Assembly: GCF_900102745.1 (NCBI RefSeq) | Contig: NZ_FMZF01000007.1 | Location: 62,001-126,000 of the forward strand | Direction of reading: 5' to 3' | DNA length: 64,000 bases | DNA from: Geodermatophilus telluris | GTDB taxonomy: Bacteria; Actinomycetota; Actinomycetes; Mycobacteriales; Geodermatophilaceae | In this document: positions 39,810 to 47,994 of the stretch, one piece after another | Layout: each line of letters begins with the position of its first letter | Numbering within the stretch: position 1 is the first letter of the stretch | Position numbers and translations under genes: made by a program | The notes under the pieces: generated by a model | The model's input: the letters and a program-made list of their open reading frames with translations, nothing else | Database searches by the model: none | What the model was told of the DNA's origin: nothing

Positions 39810-40214
39810 TCAGGGGCGCAGCCCGTCCAGCGCCCGGGCGACGGCGGCCGGGTCGGTGCCGAGGTCACGGCGACCCAGCAGCACCAGCGTGCCGTCGTCG
39901 TCGGGACCGCCGGCCGTGTCGAGCTCCAGCAGCCGGGAGCGCACCCCGAGCCGCCGCGTCGTCCGCAGCCGCACCCGCAGCACCGGCCAGGGCAGCCGGG
40001 TGCGCCCGCCGAGCGTGCGCACCTCCACGCCCGCGTCGTCGGCGGACAGCCGCGGCCGGAGGACGACGTCCCGGGCGGCCAGCGCCAGGAGCAGCGCCGC
40101 GGCCCCGCCGACCAGCACCCGGCCGACGGCGTCGAGGCCCAGGGCGGCCAGTGCGAGCAGCACCCCGCCGAGCGCCAGGGTGACCGTCTCCGCCGTCCGC
40201 GCCGTCCACTGCAC
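39810..40214 (-). CDS. PH domain-containing membrane protein
   Basis: A 134-residue protein with two N-terminal membrane segments (about 8-45) and a bacterial PH-like domain behind them (about 48-134). It equals Rv0010c in position and layout; function unknown. GTG 40214 is chosen because everything upstream in frame (open to 40469) is unconserved and lies in a region of DnaA-box-like motifs. It converges on the rhomboid gene with only three bases between them. Confidence 0.82.
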   Translation of the reverse strand: MQWTARTAETVTLALGGVLLALAALGLDAVGRVLVGGAAALLLALAARDVVLRPRLSADDAGVEVRTLGGRTRLPWPVLRVRLRTTRRLGVRSRLLELDTAGGPDDDGTLVLLGRRDLGTDPAAVARALDGLRP

Positions 40215-40638
40215 GTCCCCAGCCTGCCGGATCGGCGCGGGGCTGTGTCCACAGGCCCCGGAGCCTGGGGACGGCGGGTCGTCAGCGGGAAGTGCCCAGT
40301 TCGGCCCGCGTGTCGACCCCGTACGCGCAGTCCTGCAGTAGCGGTCGGTGACCGGATCGGGCAGGCTGTCATGTCGACACATCCACAGCTGGGTACACAG
40401 CTGGGGACAAAGCACAGACCTGTAGTTACGGGGCCGTCCTCCTCGTCCCACCCGCCTCACCCGCGGCATCCGTCCAGGTCAGCGCGGTGGAGTCGAACAC
40501 CCGTTCTCCACACCTGGTGGACAACCCTGGGGGCGGAGCGCCCTGTCGACCTGTGGACGCGCCGACCGCCTGTGCACAGTGACCGCCACCCCCGGGGACG
40601 GCCGCCCGGGTGGCCTGGTGTACACCCCGCGGACGCGA
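40215..40638. other. Non-coding region with a DnaA-box-like cluster
   Basis: Between the PH-domain gene and crgA. Four 9-mers are one mismatch from TTGTCCACA: GTGTCCACA (40245-40253, +), TGGGGACAA (40402-40410, - strand box), TTCTCCACA (40504-40512, +) and GGTGGACAA (40516-40524, - strand box). Weaker ones lie at 40379, 40552 and 40571. The density is at least that of the dnaA-dnaN gap. A DnaA-titrating or regulatory role is inference. Confidence 0.5.
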
Positions 40639-40674
40639 CGTGGCCCCCGTCCCCAGGAGGGGACGAGGGCCACG
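40639..40674 (-). terminator. Terminator of crgA
   Basis: CGTGGCCCCCGTCCCC pairs with GGGGACGAGGGCCACG with a four-base loop and one mismatch, downstream of crgA on the minus strand. A smaller hairpin (40688-40705) lies even closer to the stop. Confidence 0.75.
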
Positions 40675-40711
40675 TGACGCGCTGGACGGCCCCTCCGCAG
40701 GGGCCCCGCGC

Positions 40712-40981
40712 TCAGCGCCAGCGCATGGACATGACCAGGCCGAGCACCATCGCGCCGAAGCCGATGGCGAAGTTCCAGGCGCCCAGCGACACCATGAACG
40801 GGATCTGGTCGCCGGCCACGTAGTAGACGACGATCCACAGCAGGCCGAGCACCATGAGCGCGACCATCAGCGGCGCGTACCAGCGCGGGCTGGGCTGCAC
40901 GGCGCGGGCACCGGCCTGCGGCTGCAGTACGCCCTGCGGCGGCGTGTAGACCGACTTCTTGCGCACCTTGGACTTGGGCAC
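40712..40981 (-). CDS. crgA: Cell division protein CrgA
   Basis: An 89-residue membrane protein. The cytoplasmic N-terminus starts PKSKVRKKSVYTPP, and two membrane helices follow (about 35-57 and 65-85), ending MSMRWR. CrgA is an actinobacterial division/elongation regulator that binds FtsZ, FtsQ and PBPs. Position equals Rv0011c. GTG start; AGGAG lies 14 bases upstream, slightly far. Confidence 0.93.
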   Translation of the reverse strand: MPKSKVRKKSVYTPPQGVLQPQAGARAVQPSPRWYAPLMVALMVLGLLWIVVYYVAGDQIPFMVSLGAWNFAIGFGAMVLGLVMSMRWR

Positions 40982-41113
40982 GGCTCTCGACTCCTGCTCC
41001 CCGGGCACCGGTCCGTCGCGACCGGCACGTGTCCCCGCCAGCCTAAGCTGCGGGGGGACGGCGACGGCCGCGCCGACGGCCCGACCTCCTCCTCCCGTGT
41101 CCCAGGAGCCCCC

Positions 41114-41905
41114 GTGACGCCACTCGTGCCCCGCCCGGCCACCGTGCGGCCCGGCCGGTCGGCAGACAGGTCGGCAGACAGGTCGGCATGGGGCGCCCTG
41201 GTGCCCGTGGTGGCGCTCGCTGCGGGGCTGCTGTTCGCCACGTCGGGCCAGACCGCCCAGGGCAGCGACCTGCGCGCCGGCGACGTCACCGAGCTGTCGA
41301 CGCTCATCGACCAGCGCAACGAGGTCATCGCCGCCCAGGAGGACCAGCTGGCGCAGCTGGAGGAGCAGACGGAGGCGCTGACCGACCAGGCCGCCTCGCG
41401 GGACGGCGCGGTCGCCGCTGCGCAGGCCGAGGGGGACGGCGGGGCGCTCTCGGCCGGGCTGGTGGCGCTCACCGGCCGCGGGGTGGAGATCACCCTCGAC
41501 GACGCCCCGCGCCGTCCCGACGGCAGCCTGCCCGCCGGAGCCCGCCCCGACGACGTGGTCATCCACCAGTCCGACGTGCAGGCGGTGGTCAACGCGGTGT
41601 GGGCGGCCGGCGCCGACGGGGTCGCCATCATGGACCAGCGGCTGATCGCGACCAGCGCGGTCCGCTGCGTCGGCAACGTGCTGCTGCTCCACGGCCGGAC
41701 CTGGTCGCCGCCGTTCGTCGTCACCGCCGTCGGCGACCCCGCCGCCGTCCGCGCCCAGCTGGCGGTGTCGCCGCAGGTGGCGGTGTTCGAGCAGGCGGTG
41801 GAGGCCTACGGGCTCGGGTTCGCCGTGCGCGACCGGGCCGACGTCGTGCTGCCGGCCTACGGCGGCTCGCTCGACATGGCCTACGCGACCCCCTCGGAGG
41901 GCTGA
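41114..41905 (+). CDS. DUF881 family protein
   Basis: A 263-residue membrane-anchored protein: one N-terminal helix (about 28-47), a coiled coil (about 62-100, rich in Glu/Gln/Leu) and a C-terminal DUF881 domain (about 110-258). It is the equivalent of Rv0012; the domain occurs next to division genes in Gram-positives but its role is unclear. GTG start with AGGAG five bases upstream, divergent from crgA. Confidence 0.9.
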   Translation: MTPLVPRPATVRPGRSADRSADRSAWGALVPVVALAAGLLFATSGQTAQGSDLRAGDVTELSTLIDQRNEVIAAQEDQLAQLEEQTEALTDQAASRDGAVAAAQAEGDGGALSAGLVALTGRGVEITLDDAPRRPDGSLPAGARPDDVVIHQSDVQAVVNAVWAAGADGVAIMDQRLIATSAVRCVGNVLLLHGRTWSPPFVVTAVGDPAAVRAQLAVSPQVAVFEQAVEAYGLGFAVRDRADVVLPAYGGSLDMAYATPSEG

Positions 41906-41947
41906 TCCCCGTCCCGGCCGCGCCGGCGTCCGGTGTACACAGGGAGC

Positions 41948-42598
41948 GTGAGCAGGCCGGTCCTCGTCGTCGACAACTTCGACAGCTTCGTCTACAACCT
42001 GGTCCAGTACCTCGGCCAGCTGGGCGTGGAGTGCGTCGTCCGGCGCAACGACGCCGTGACCGTCGACGAGCTCGCCGACCTCGACGTCGCGGGGGTGCTG
42101 CTCTCGCCCGGTCCCGGCACGCCCGCCGAGGCGGGGGTGACCGTGCCCATGGTGCGCGCGGCCGCGGAGGCCGGGACGCCGGTGCTGGGCGTGTGCCTGG
42201 GCCACCAGGCCATCGCCGAGGCCTTCGGCGCCGAGGTGGTGCGGGCGCCGGAGCTGCTGCACGGCAAGACCAGCCAGGTGGTGCACGACGGCACCGGTGT
42301 GCTGGCCGGCCTGCCCTCGCCGTTCACCGCCACCCGCTACCACTCGCTGGCCGTCGACCGCGCCACCGTGCCCGCCGAGCTCGAGGTCACCGGCACGACG
42401 CCGTCGGGGATCGTCATGGCGCTGCGGCACCGCGAGCTGCCGGTCGAGGGGGTGCAGTTCCACCCCGAGTCGGTGCTCACCGAGGGCGGCCACCGGATGC
42501 TGGCCACCTGGCTGGCCGCCTGCGGCCTGGCCCCCGGGGAGGACGTCGTCGAGGCCGCCGCGGCGGGTGCGCGCCGGCTGTCGGCCGCCGTCGGCTGA
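41948..42598 (+). CDS. pabA: Anthranilate/aminodeoxychorismate synthase component II (glutamine amidotransferase)
   Basis: A 216-residue class I glutamine amidotransferase supplying ammonia to chorismate-using synthases (folate or tryptophan). It starts VLVVDNFDSFVYNLVQYL; the oxyanion segment SPGPGTP, the nucleophile Cys in GVCLGHQ and the His-Glu of VQFHPES are all present. Called trpG or pabA in related genomes; no component I gene is nearby, so the pathway is undecided. GTG 41948 has TACACA six bases upstream, so it may be leaderless. Confidence 0.9.
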   Translation: MSRPVLVVDNFDSFVYNLVQYLGQLGVECVVRRNDAVTVDELADLDVAGVLLSPGPGTPAEAGVTVPMVRAAAEAGTPVLGVCLGHQAIAEAFGAEVVRAPELLHGKTSQVVHDGTGVLAGLPSPFTATRYHSLAVDRATVPAELEVTGTTPSGIVMALRHRELPVEGVQFHPESVLTEGGHRMLATWLAACGLAPGEDVVEAAAAGARRLSAAVG

Positions 42599-42603
42599 CG
42601 GAC

Positions 42604-42641
42604 GACGAGGGCCCCTCCCCGGTTGGGGAGGGGCCCTCGTC
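42604..42641. terminator. Bidirectional terminator between pabA and pknB
   Basis: A perfect 17-bp stem, GACGAGGGCCCCTCCCC (42604-42620) with its complement (42625-42641), and a four-base loop between convergent genes. Confidence 0.88.
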
Positions 42642-42657
42642 GCGTCCGTGACCGGTA

Positions 42658-44595
42658 TCAGCTCGGTGGTGAGGCCGTCGTCGGTGCGGCCGGGGGACCC
42701 TGCTGCACCACCAGCAGCGTGATCGACCCGTCCGGGGCCACGGTCTGCCCCGGCTCGGGGTCGCTGCCGGCGACCGTGCCCGGCGTCAGGCCGTTCTCGG
42801 CCTCGGTGGGCTGCACGGTGACCGTCCCGGTGAAGCCGGCCTGGGCCAGCGCCTGCCGGGCGGCCTGCTCGGAGGCGCCGACGATGGCTCGCGGGACCGT
42901 GATCTCGCCCGGGCCGCTGGACACCTGCAGGGTGATCCGGTCGCCGGCCGCGGCCTGCTGACCGGCGGCCGGGTCGCTGCCGATCACGGTGCCGGCCGGC
43001 TGGTCGGACTCGACCTCGGTGACGGTCACGGTGGTGAAGCCCGCCGACTGCAGCGCCTGCTGGGCCGCGTCCGCGGTCTGGGTGGCGACGTCCGGGACGA
43101 CGTCGGTGCCGTCGGAGACCGACAGCGTGACCGTCGTGTCCGGCGCGACGGCGCTGCCCTCCTCCGGGTCGACGGCGACGACGGTGCCCTCCTCGGCGAG
43201 GGAGTCGGCGTCCTCGGAGTTCACGTTGCCGGTGAACCCGGCGTCCTCGAGTGCCGTCCGCGCCCGGTCCTCGTCGAGGTCGACGACCTGGGGGACCCGG
43301 ACCGTGTCGGGGGCGACGCCCACCGTCAGCGCGACCTCGGTGCCCTCCTCGACCTGCGCGCCGCTGGCCGGGTCGGTGGCGAGCACCGTGCCCACCTGCG
43401 TCTCGTCGTCGACCTGCTGCGGGGTCACCTCGTCGGCGACGGTCAGCCCGGCACCCTCGATCGCGGTGCGGGCCTGCGCCTCCGGCTGGCCGACCAGTCC
43501 GGCCGGCACGGTGACCCGGGCGGCGGCCTGCGGCTGCTCGGGGTCGTCGCCGCCGGAGTTGACCAGCAGCGCGATGCCGACGACGGCGCCGACGAGCACG
43601 AGCGCGCCGACCACCGCGGCGATGACGCGGTTGCGCTTGCGCCGGCGGGCGGTCTCGTCGTCGTCCCAGCCGTCCCCGCCACCGGGGAAGCCGGGGGTCG
43701 CCCCGAGGATGGTGGTCTTCTCGGCGTCGCCCATGACCGGCGTCGCCTCGACCCGCTGCCCGGCCAGCGCCCGGAGCAGGTCGTTGCGCATCTCCGCGGC
43801 CGACTGGTAGCGGTTGGCCGGGTTCTTGCTCAGCGACTTGAGCACGATCGCGTCGAGCTCCGGCGGCACGGCCGGGTTCACCGACGACGGCAGCCGCGGG
43901 TCCTCGCGCACGTGCTGATAGGCCACCGACACGGGCGAGTCGCCGGTGAACGGCGGCGCGCCGGTGACCAGCTCGAAGAGCAGGCAGCCGACCGAGTAGA
44001 CGTCGGAGCGGGCGTCCACGGCCTCGCCGCGCGCCTGCTCGGGGGAAAGGTACTGGGCGGTGCCGATGACCGCGGCGGTGGAGGTCATCGTCGCGGCGGA
44101 GTCCGACACCGCGCGGGCGATGCCGAAGTCCATCACCTTGACGGTGCCCTCGGGCGTGATCATCACGTTCCCGGGCTTCACGTCGCGGTGCACGATGCCG
44201 TTGCGGTGGCTGAAGTCCAGCGCGGCGCAGATGTCGGCGGTCAGGCTCATCGCCCGCTCCGGCTGCAGCACGCCCTCGCGGCGCAGCACGTCGCGCAGCG
44301 TCTCGCCCTCGACGTACTCCATGACGATGTAGGGCGTCGCGCCGCTGGTGTTGCGGTCCTCGCCGGTGTCGTAGACGGCGACGATGGCCGGGTGGTTCAG
44401 CGAGGCCGCGGCCTGGGCCTCGCGGCGGAAGCGCACCTGGAAGGACGGGTCGCGGGCGAGGTCGCTGCGCAGCACCTTCACCGCGACCTCTCGGCCGAGG
44501 CGCAGGTCGCGCCCGAGGTGCACCTCCGCCATGCCGCCGCGACCGAGCACCCCGCCGATCTCGTACCGCTCGCCCAGCACCTGGGGGGTGGTCAT
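42658..44595 (-). CDS. pknB: Ser/Thr protein kinase PknB with four PASTA domains
   Basis: A 645-residue receptor kinase controlling cell-wall synthesis and growth. The kinase domain (about 10-270) has GRGGMAEV, AVKVL, HRDVKPGN, DFG and an activation loop with TMTSTAAVIGTAQYLSPE. One membrane helix lies near residue 345. Four extracellular PASTA repeats (about 365-635) should bind muropeptide or lipid II. It is the last gene of the pstP-rodA-pbpA-pknA-pknB group, 133 bases after pknA. ATG 44595; the frame is open upstream without conserved residues. Confidence 0.95.
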   Translation of the reverse strand: MTTPQVLGERYEIGGVLGRGGMAEVHLGRDLRLGREVAVKVLRSDLARDPSFQVRFRREAQAAASLNHPAIVAVYDTGEDRNTSGATPYIVMEYVEGETLRDVLRREGVLQPERAMSLTADICAALDFSHRNGIVHRDVKPGNVMITPEGTVKVMDFGIARAVSDSAATMTSTAAVIGTAQYLSPEQARGEAVDARSDVYSVGCLLFELVTGAPPFTGDSPVSVAYQHVREDPRLPSSVNPAVPPELDAIVLKSLSKNPANRYQSAAEMRNDLLRALAGQRVEATPVMGDAEKTTILGATPGFPGGGDGWDDDETARRRKRNRVIAAVVGALVLVGAVVGIALLVNSGGDDPEQPQAAARVTVPAGLVGQPEAQARTAIEGAGLTVADEVTPQQVDDETQVGTVLATDPASGAQVEEGTEVALTVGVAPDTVRVPQVVDLDEDRARTALEDAGFTGNVNSEDADSLAEEGTVVAVDPEEGSAVAPDTTVTLSVSDGTDVVPDVATQTADAAQQALQSAGFTTVTVTEVESDQPAGTVIGSDPAAGQQAAAGDRITLQVSSGPGEITVPRAIVGASEQAARQALAQAGFTGTVTVQPTEAENGLTPGTVAGSDPEPGQTVAPDGSITLLVVQQGPPAAPTTASPPS

Positions 44596-44728
44596 CGGGA
44601 GTCCTCTCGGGCGGTGCGGGAGCGCGCGGGCGGGCGCGGGCGCAGGGGAGCGCCGGGGACGGGCCCCGTCCCGGCGGGCAGCGTAACCGCCGGGACGCCC
44701 GGTTCCCGGGCACCGCGGGGGAGCCGTG

Positions 44729-46546
44729 TCACGCCGGCCGGCCCTCGTCCGCGCCCTGGACGCCCGGGCTCTGCGGCCCGAAGGGCCCCTGACCGGCGTT
44801 CCCGTCGCCCTCGGCGGGCGCCGTCGTGGTGGGCGGCGGGGCGGAGGTGCCGGCCTGGCTGGTCGGCGTCGGGACGGTGGTGGGGGCCTGGGTGGTGGGC
44901 TGCGGCGCCGTGGTGGTCGGCTGCGGCGCGGGGGTGGTCGTGGCCGGCGCCGGCGCCGGCGTGGTGCCGCCGCCGTCGTCGCCCTGGTCGCCGTCCTCGG
45001 TCGGCTCCGGGGCGCCGCCGTCGTCCCCGGAGTCCTCCTCCTCGACCGTGTAGCCGTCGACGGCCACCGTGAGGGTGACGACGGTGCCCGCGGCCACGGT
45101 GGTGCCCGCCGGCGCGACACCGGCGACGTCGTTCGGGTCCAGGTCGCGGCCCAGGGCGGCCAGCTGCGCACCGGTGGCCTCGGTGCGGGACACCTGCAGG
45201 CCCGCGTCGGTCAGGTCGGCCTCGACGTCGTCGGCGTCCTCGCCGATGAGCTCGGCGGCCGCCGGCACCGCCACCTGGGCGGCCGCGGGGGTGGTCGCCG
45301 CGGACGTCGGCGCGCTGCTGCGGGTCGGGTCGGCGGTGCCGCCGTCGTCGCCGTCCCCGCCCCCGAGGAGGAGGAAGGCGCCGGTGAGCAGCCCGGCGAG
45401 GAGCACCAGCCCGAGCGCGATCCACAGCCCCCGCCGGTTGCCGGAGCGCCGGGCGGCGGGCTCGTCGTCCCAGCGCTGCCCGTCCTCGTCGTCGACCGGC
45501 GGGCCCTGCAGCGGCGGCATCGTGCGCGGGCCGGCGGCGTGCCGCCCGCCGGTGCGCGGGCCGGCGGCGGCCGCGGCCGCCCCGGTCGCGGCACCCGCGA
45601 CGGCCCCGCCCGCGGCGGCACCGAGGACGCGGGTGCCGTCGTCGGCCACCTCGGGGATCACCTCGGTGGTGGCGGCCGCGGCCAGCCCGGTGGCGGGGGG
45701 GACCGGCGCGGGTCCCCCGGCGGCGACCGTCCGGACGGCGGCGGCGAAGTCGGCGCCGTCGGTGAACCGGTCGGCGGGGTCCTTGGCCAGCGCGCGCTCG
45801 ATGAGCTGGCGCACGCGCACCGGGATCTCGGCGGGCAGCGGCGGGGGCGGGCGGTTGATGTGGGCGAGCGCGATGGCGACCTGCGAGGTGCCGTCGAAGG
45901 GCCGCCCACCGGTGAGGCACTCGTAGCCGACGACGCCGAGGGAGTACACGTCGGAGGCCGCGGTGACCTCCATCCCCTGCGCCTGCTCCGGGGAGAGGTA
46001 CTGCGCGGTGCCCACGACCATGCCGGTGCGGGTGAGCGGGGTGGCGTCACGGGTGCGGGCGATGCCGAAGTCGGTCAGCTTGACCACGCCGTCGGGCCGC
46101 ACGATGAGGTTGCCGGGCTTGATGTCGCGGTGCACGACGCCGGCGGCGTGCGCGGCGGAGAGCCCGTCGGCGGCCTGGCCCAGGACGTGCAGCGTCCAGT
46201 CGACCGGCAGCCGCCCCTCCTCGTGCAGGATCGTGACCAGCGGCTTGCCCTCGACCAGCTCCATGACGAGGAACGCCAGCTGGTGGCCGCGCTCGTCGTC
46301 GGTCTCGCCGTAGTCGTAGACCGAGGCGATGTTCGGGTGCGACAGCGCCGCGGTGTGCCGGGCCTCGTTGCGGAAGCGGGCCACGAAGCTCGGGTCGCCG
46401 GTGAACTCGCTGCGCAGCACCTTCGCGGCCACCACGCGGTCGAGGACCCGGTCGCGGGCGCGCCAGACCTCACCCATGCCGCCGGTGGCGATCGGCTCGG
46501 TGATCTCGTAGCGGCCCGCCAGCACCGTGCCGGTGGACAGGGCCAT
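44729..46546 (-). CDS. pknA: Ser/Thr protein kinase PknA
   Basis: A 605-residue kinase. The catalytic domain (about 10-280) has IATGGMGEVW, AAKVL, HRDIKPGN and DFG motifs and a TPLTRTGMVVGTAQYLSPE activation loop. A cytoplasmic Ala/Gly/Pro-rich linker, one membrane helix (about residue 390) and a single PASTA-like extracellular domain (about 430-495) follow. The tail is a Thr/Pro/Gln repeat. M. tuberculosis PknA lacks PASTA domains, so the extra one is a difference. The start overlaps the pbpA stop (ATGA). Confidence 0.93.
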   Translation of the reverse strand: MALSTGTVLAGRYEITEPIATGGMGEVWRARDRVLDRVVAAKVLRSEFTGDPSFVARFRNEARHTAALSHPNIASVYDYGETDDERGHQLAFLVMELVEGKPLVTILHEEGRLPVDWTLHVLGQAADGLSAAHAAGVVHRDIKPGNLIVRPDGVVKLTDFGIARTRDATPLTRTGMVVGTAQYLSPEQAQGMEVTAASDVYSLGVVGYECLTGGRPFDGTSQVAIALAHINRPPPPLPAEIPVRVRQLIERALAKDPADRFTDGADFAAAVRTVAAGGPAPVPPATGLAAAATTEVIPEVADDGTRVLGAAAGGAVAGAATGAAAAAAGPRTGGRHAAGPRTMPPLQGPPVDDEDGQRWDDEPAARRSGNRRGLWIALGLVLLAGLLTGAFLLLGGGDGDDGGTADPTRSSAPTSAATTPAAAQVAVPAAAELIGEDADDVEADLTDAGLQVSRTEATGAQLAALGRDLDPNDVAGVAPAGTTVAAGTVVTLTVAVDGYTVEEEDSGDDGGAPEPTEDGDQGDDGGGTTPAPAPATTTPAPQPTTTAPQPTTQAPTTVPTPTSQAGTSAPPPTTTAPAEGDGNAGQGPFGPQSPGVQGADEGRPA

Positions 46547-47994
46547 CAGCCCCCCTGCCCTTCGAGGTAGGCCTCGATCACCTCGCGGGCGATCGGGGCG
46601 GAGGTGTCGCCGCCGGTACCCCCGCCGTTCGCGACGAACACCGCGACGGCGATCTGCGGGTCGTCGGCCGGGGCGAAACCGATGAACCAGTTGTGGTCGG
46701 GCACGTCCTCGGCGACCTGCGCGGTGCCCGTCTTGCCGGCGACCGTGACGCCGGCGATCCGCGCGGCGCGGCCGCTGCCGTTGGCCACGACGCTCTCCAT
46801 CATCTCCTGCAGCTGGTCGGCGACCTCCGGGCCGACCGGCTCGGAGAGCTCCTCCGGGTCGGCCCGGTCGATGACCGTCAGGTCGGGCGCGCGCACCTGG
46901 TCGACCAGGTAGGGCGTCATGAGCGTCCCGTCGTTGCCGACGGCCGCGGCGACCATCGCCGCCTGCAGCGGGGTCATCCGGACGTCGCGCTGGCCGATCG
47001 AGCTCTGGCCCAGCGCCGCCTCGCTCTCGATGTCGCCGACGCTGCTCCCGGCAGTCTCCAGCGGGATGGTGCGCGACTCGCCGGTCATCCCGAACGCCTC
47101 GGCCATGTCCCGCACCGCGTCCTCGCCGAGGTCGATGCCCAGCTGGGCGAAGGCGGTGTTGCAGGAGATGGTCAGCGCGTCGATGAGCGACTGCTCCTGG
47201 CTGCTGCTGCACGAGGAGTTGCCGAAGTTGCGCAGCTGCGTCGAGGTGCCGGGCAGGGTGAGGGTGTCCGGCGCGGGGATCACCGTGTCGGGGGTGTACT
47301 CGCCGCTGGCCAGGGCCGCCGCCGAGACGATGACCTTGAAGACCGAGCCCGGCGGGTAGTTGTCCTGGATCGCCCGGTTCAGCCGCGGGTCGGCGTCCAT
47401 CGCGTCGAGCTCGGCGGCGTAGTCGCGGATGGCGCCCGGATCGTGGCTGGACAGCTGCGCCGGGTCGTAGCTGGGCGTGCTGGCCATGCCGAGCACCGCG
47501 CCGGTGGCCGGGTCGAGCGCGACCACGGCGCCGGTGACGCCGTCGAGCTGCGCCATCGCGGTCTCCTGGACGGCGGGGTCCAGGGTCAGGACGACGTCGC
47601 CGCCGGCGGGGTCGCGGCCGGTGAAGAGGTCGGCGAGCCGGCGCAGCGCCAGCCGGTCGTCGGAGCCGGCGAGCACCTCGTTCTCCGCCTGCTCGAGCTG
47701 CCAGCCGCCGTAGACCAGCGAGTAGTAGCCGGTGACCGGGGCGTACACCGGGCCCTGCGGGTACTCGCGCAGGTACTGCAGGGTGTCGTCGGTGGGCGTC
47801 GACAGCGCCACCTCGGTGCCGTCGACGACGATCGAGCCGCGCTCCCGCGAGTACTCCTCGGTGAGCACGCGGGTGTTGCCGGAGTCCCCGCGCAGCTCGT
47901 CGGAGCGCACCACCTGGATGTAGTTGACGTTGACGATGAGCAGCGTGAACAGCACGAGCACGCTGATGGCCACCCGGCGCAGGGGGGCGTTCAC
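46546..47994 (-). CDS. pbpA: Class B penicillin-binding protein PbpA
   Basis: A 482-residue transpeptidase cross-linking peptidoglycan, working with the RodA-type glycosyltransferase encoded just upstream. An N-terminal membrane anchor (about 8-28) precedes a short dimerisation region. The transpeptidase motifs are SxxK in PPGSVFKV, SxN in TISCNTAF and KTG in VAGKTGTAQ. GTG start overlapping the rodA stop by four bases. Confidence 0.95.
   Translation of the reverse strand: MNAPLRRVAISVLVLFTLLIVNVNYIQVVRSDELRGDSGNTRVLTEEYSRERGSIVVDGTEVALSTPTDDTLQYLREYPQGPVYAPVTGYYSLVYGGWQLEQAENEVLAGSDDRLALRRLADLFTGRDPAGGDVVLTLDPAVQETAMAQLDGVTGAVVALDPATGAVLGMASTPSYDPAQLSSHDPGAIRDYAAELDAMDADPRLNRAIQDNYPPGSVFKVIVSAAALASGEYTPDTVIPAPDTLTLPGTSTQLRNFGNSSCSSSQEQSLIDALTISCNTAFAQLGIDLGEDAVRDMAEAFGMTGESRTIPLETAGSSVGDIESEAALGQSSIGQRDVRMTPLQAAMVAAAVGNDGTLMTPYLVDQVRAPDLTVIDRADPEELSEPVGPEVADQLQEMMESVVANGSGRAARIAGVTVAGKTGTAQVAEDVPDHNWFIGFAPADDPQIAVAVFVANGGGTGGDTSAPIAREVIEAYLEGQGG

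Noticed and set aside
40215..40469. N-terminal extension of the PH-domain protein up to 40469
   Set aside because: The added 85 residues are low complexity and lie in a stretch with DnaA-box-like motifs; the membrane segment and homology begin right after GTG 40214.
40712..44713. Minus-strand open frame of 1333 codons through pknB, pabA and DUF881
   Set aside because: Only its last 89 codons are a real gene (crgA). The rest is out-of-frame shadow of pknB and antisense to + strand genes.
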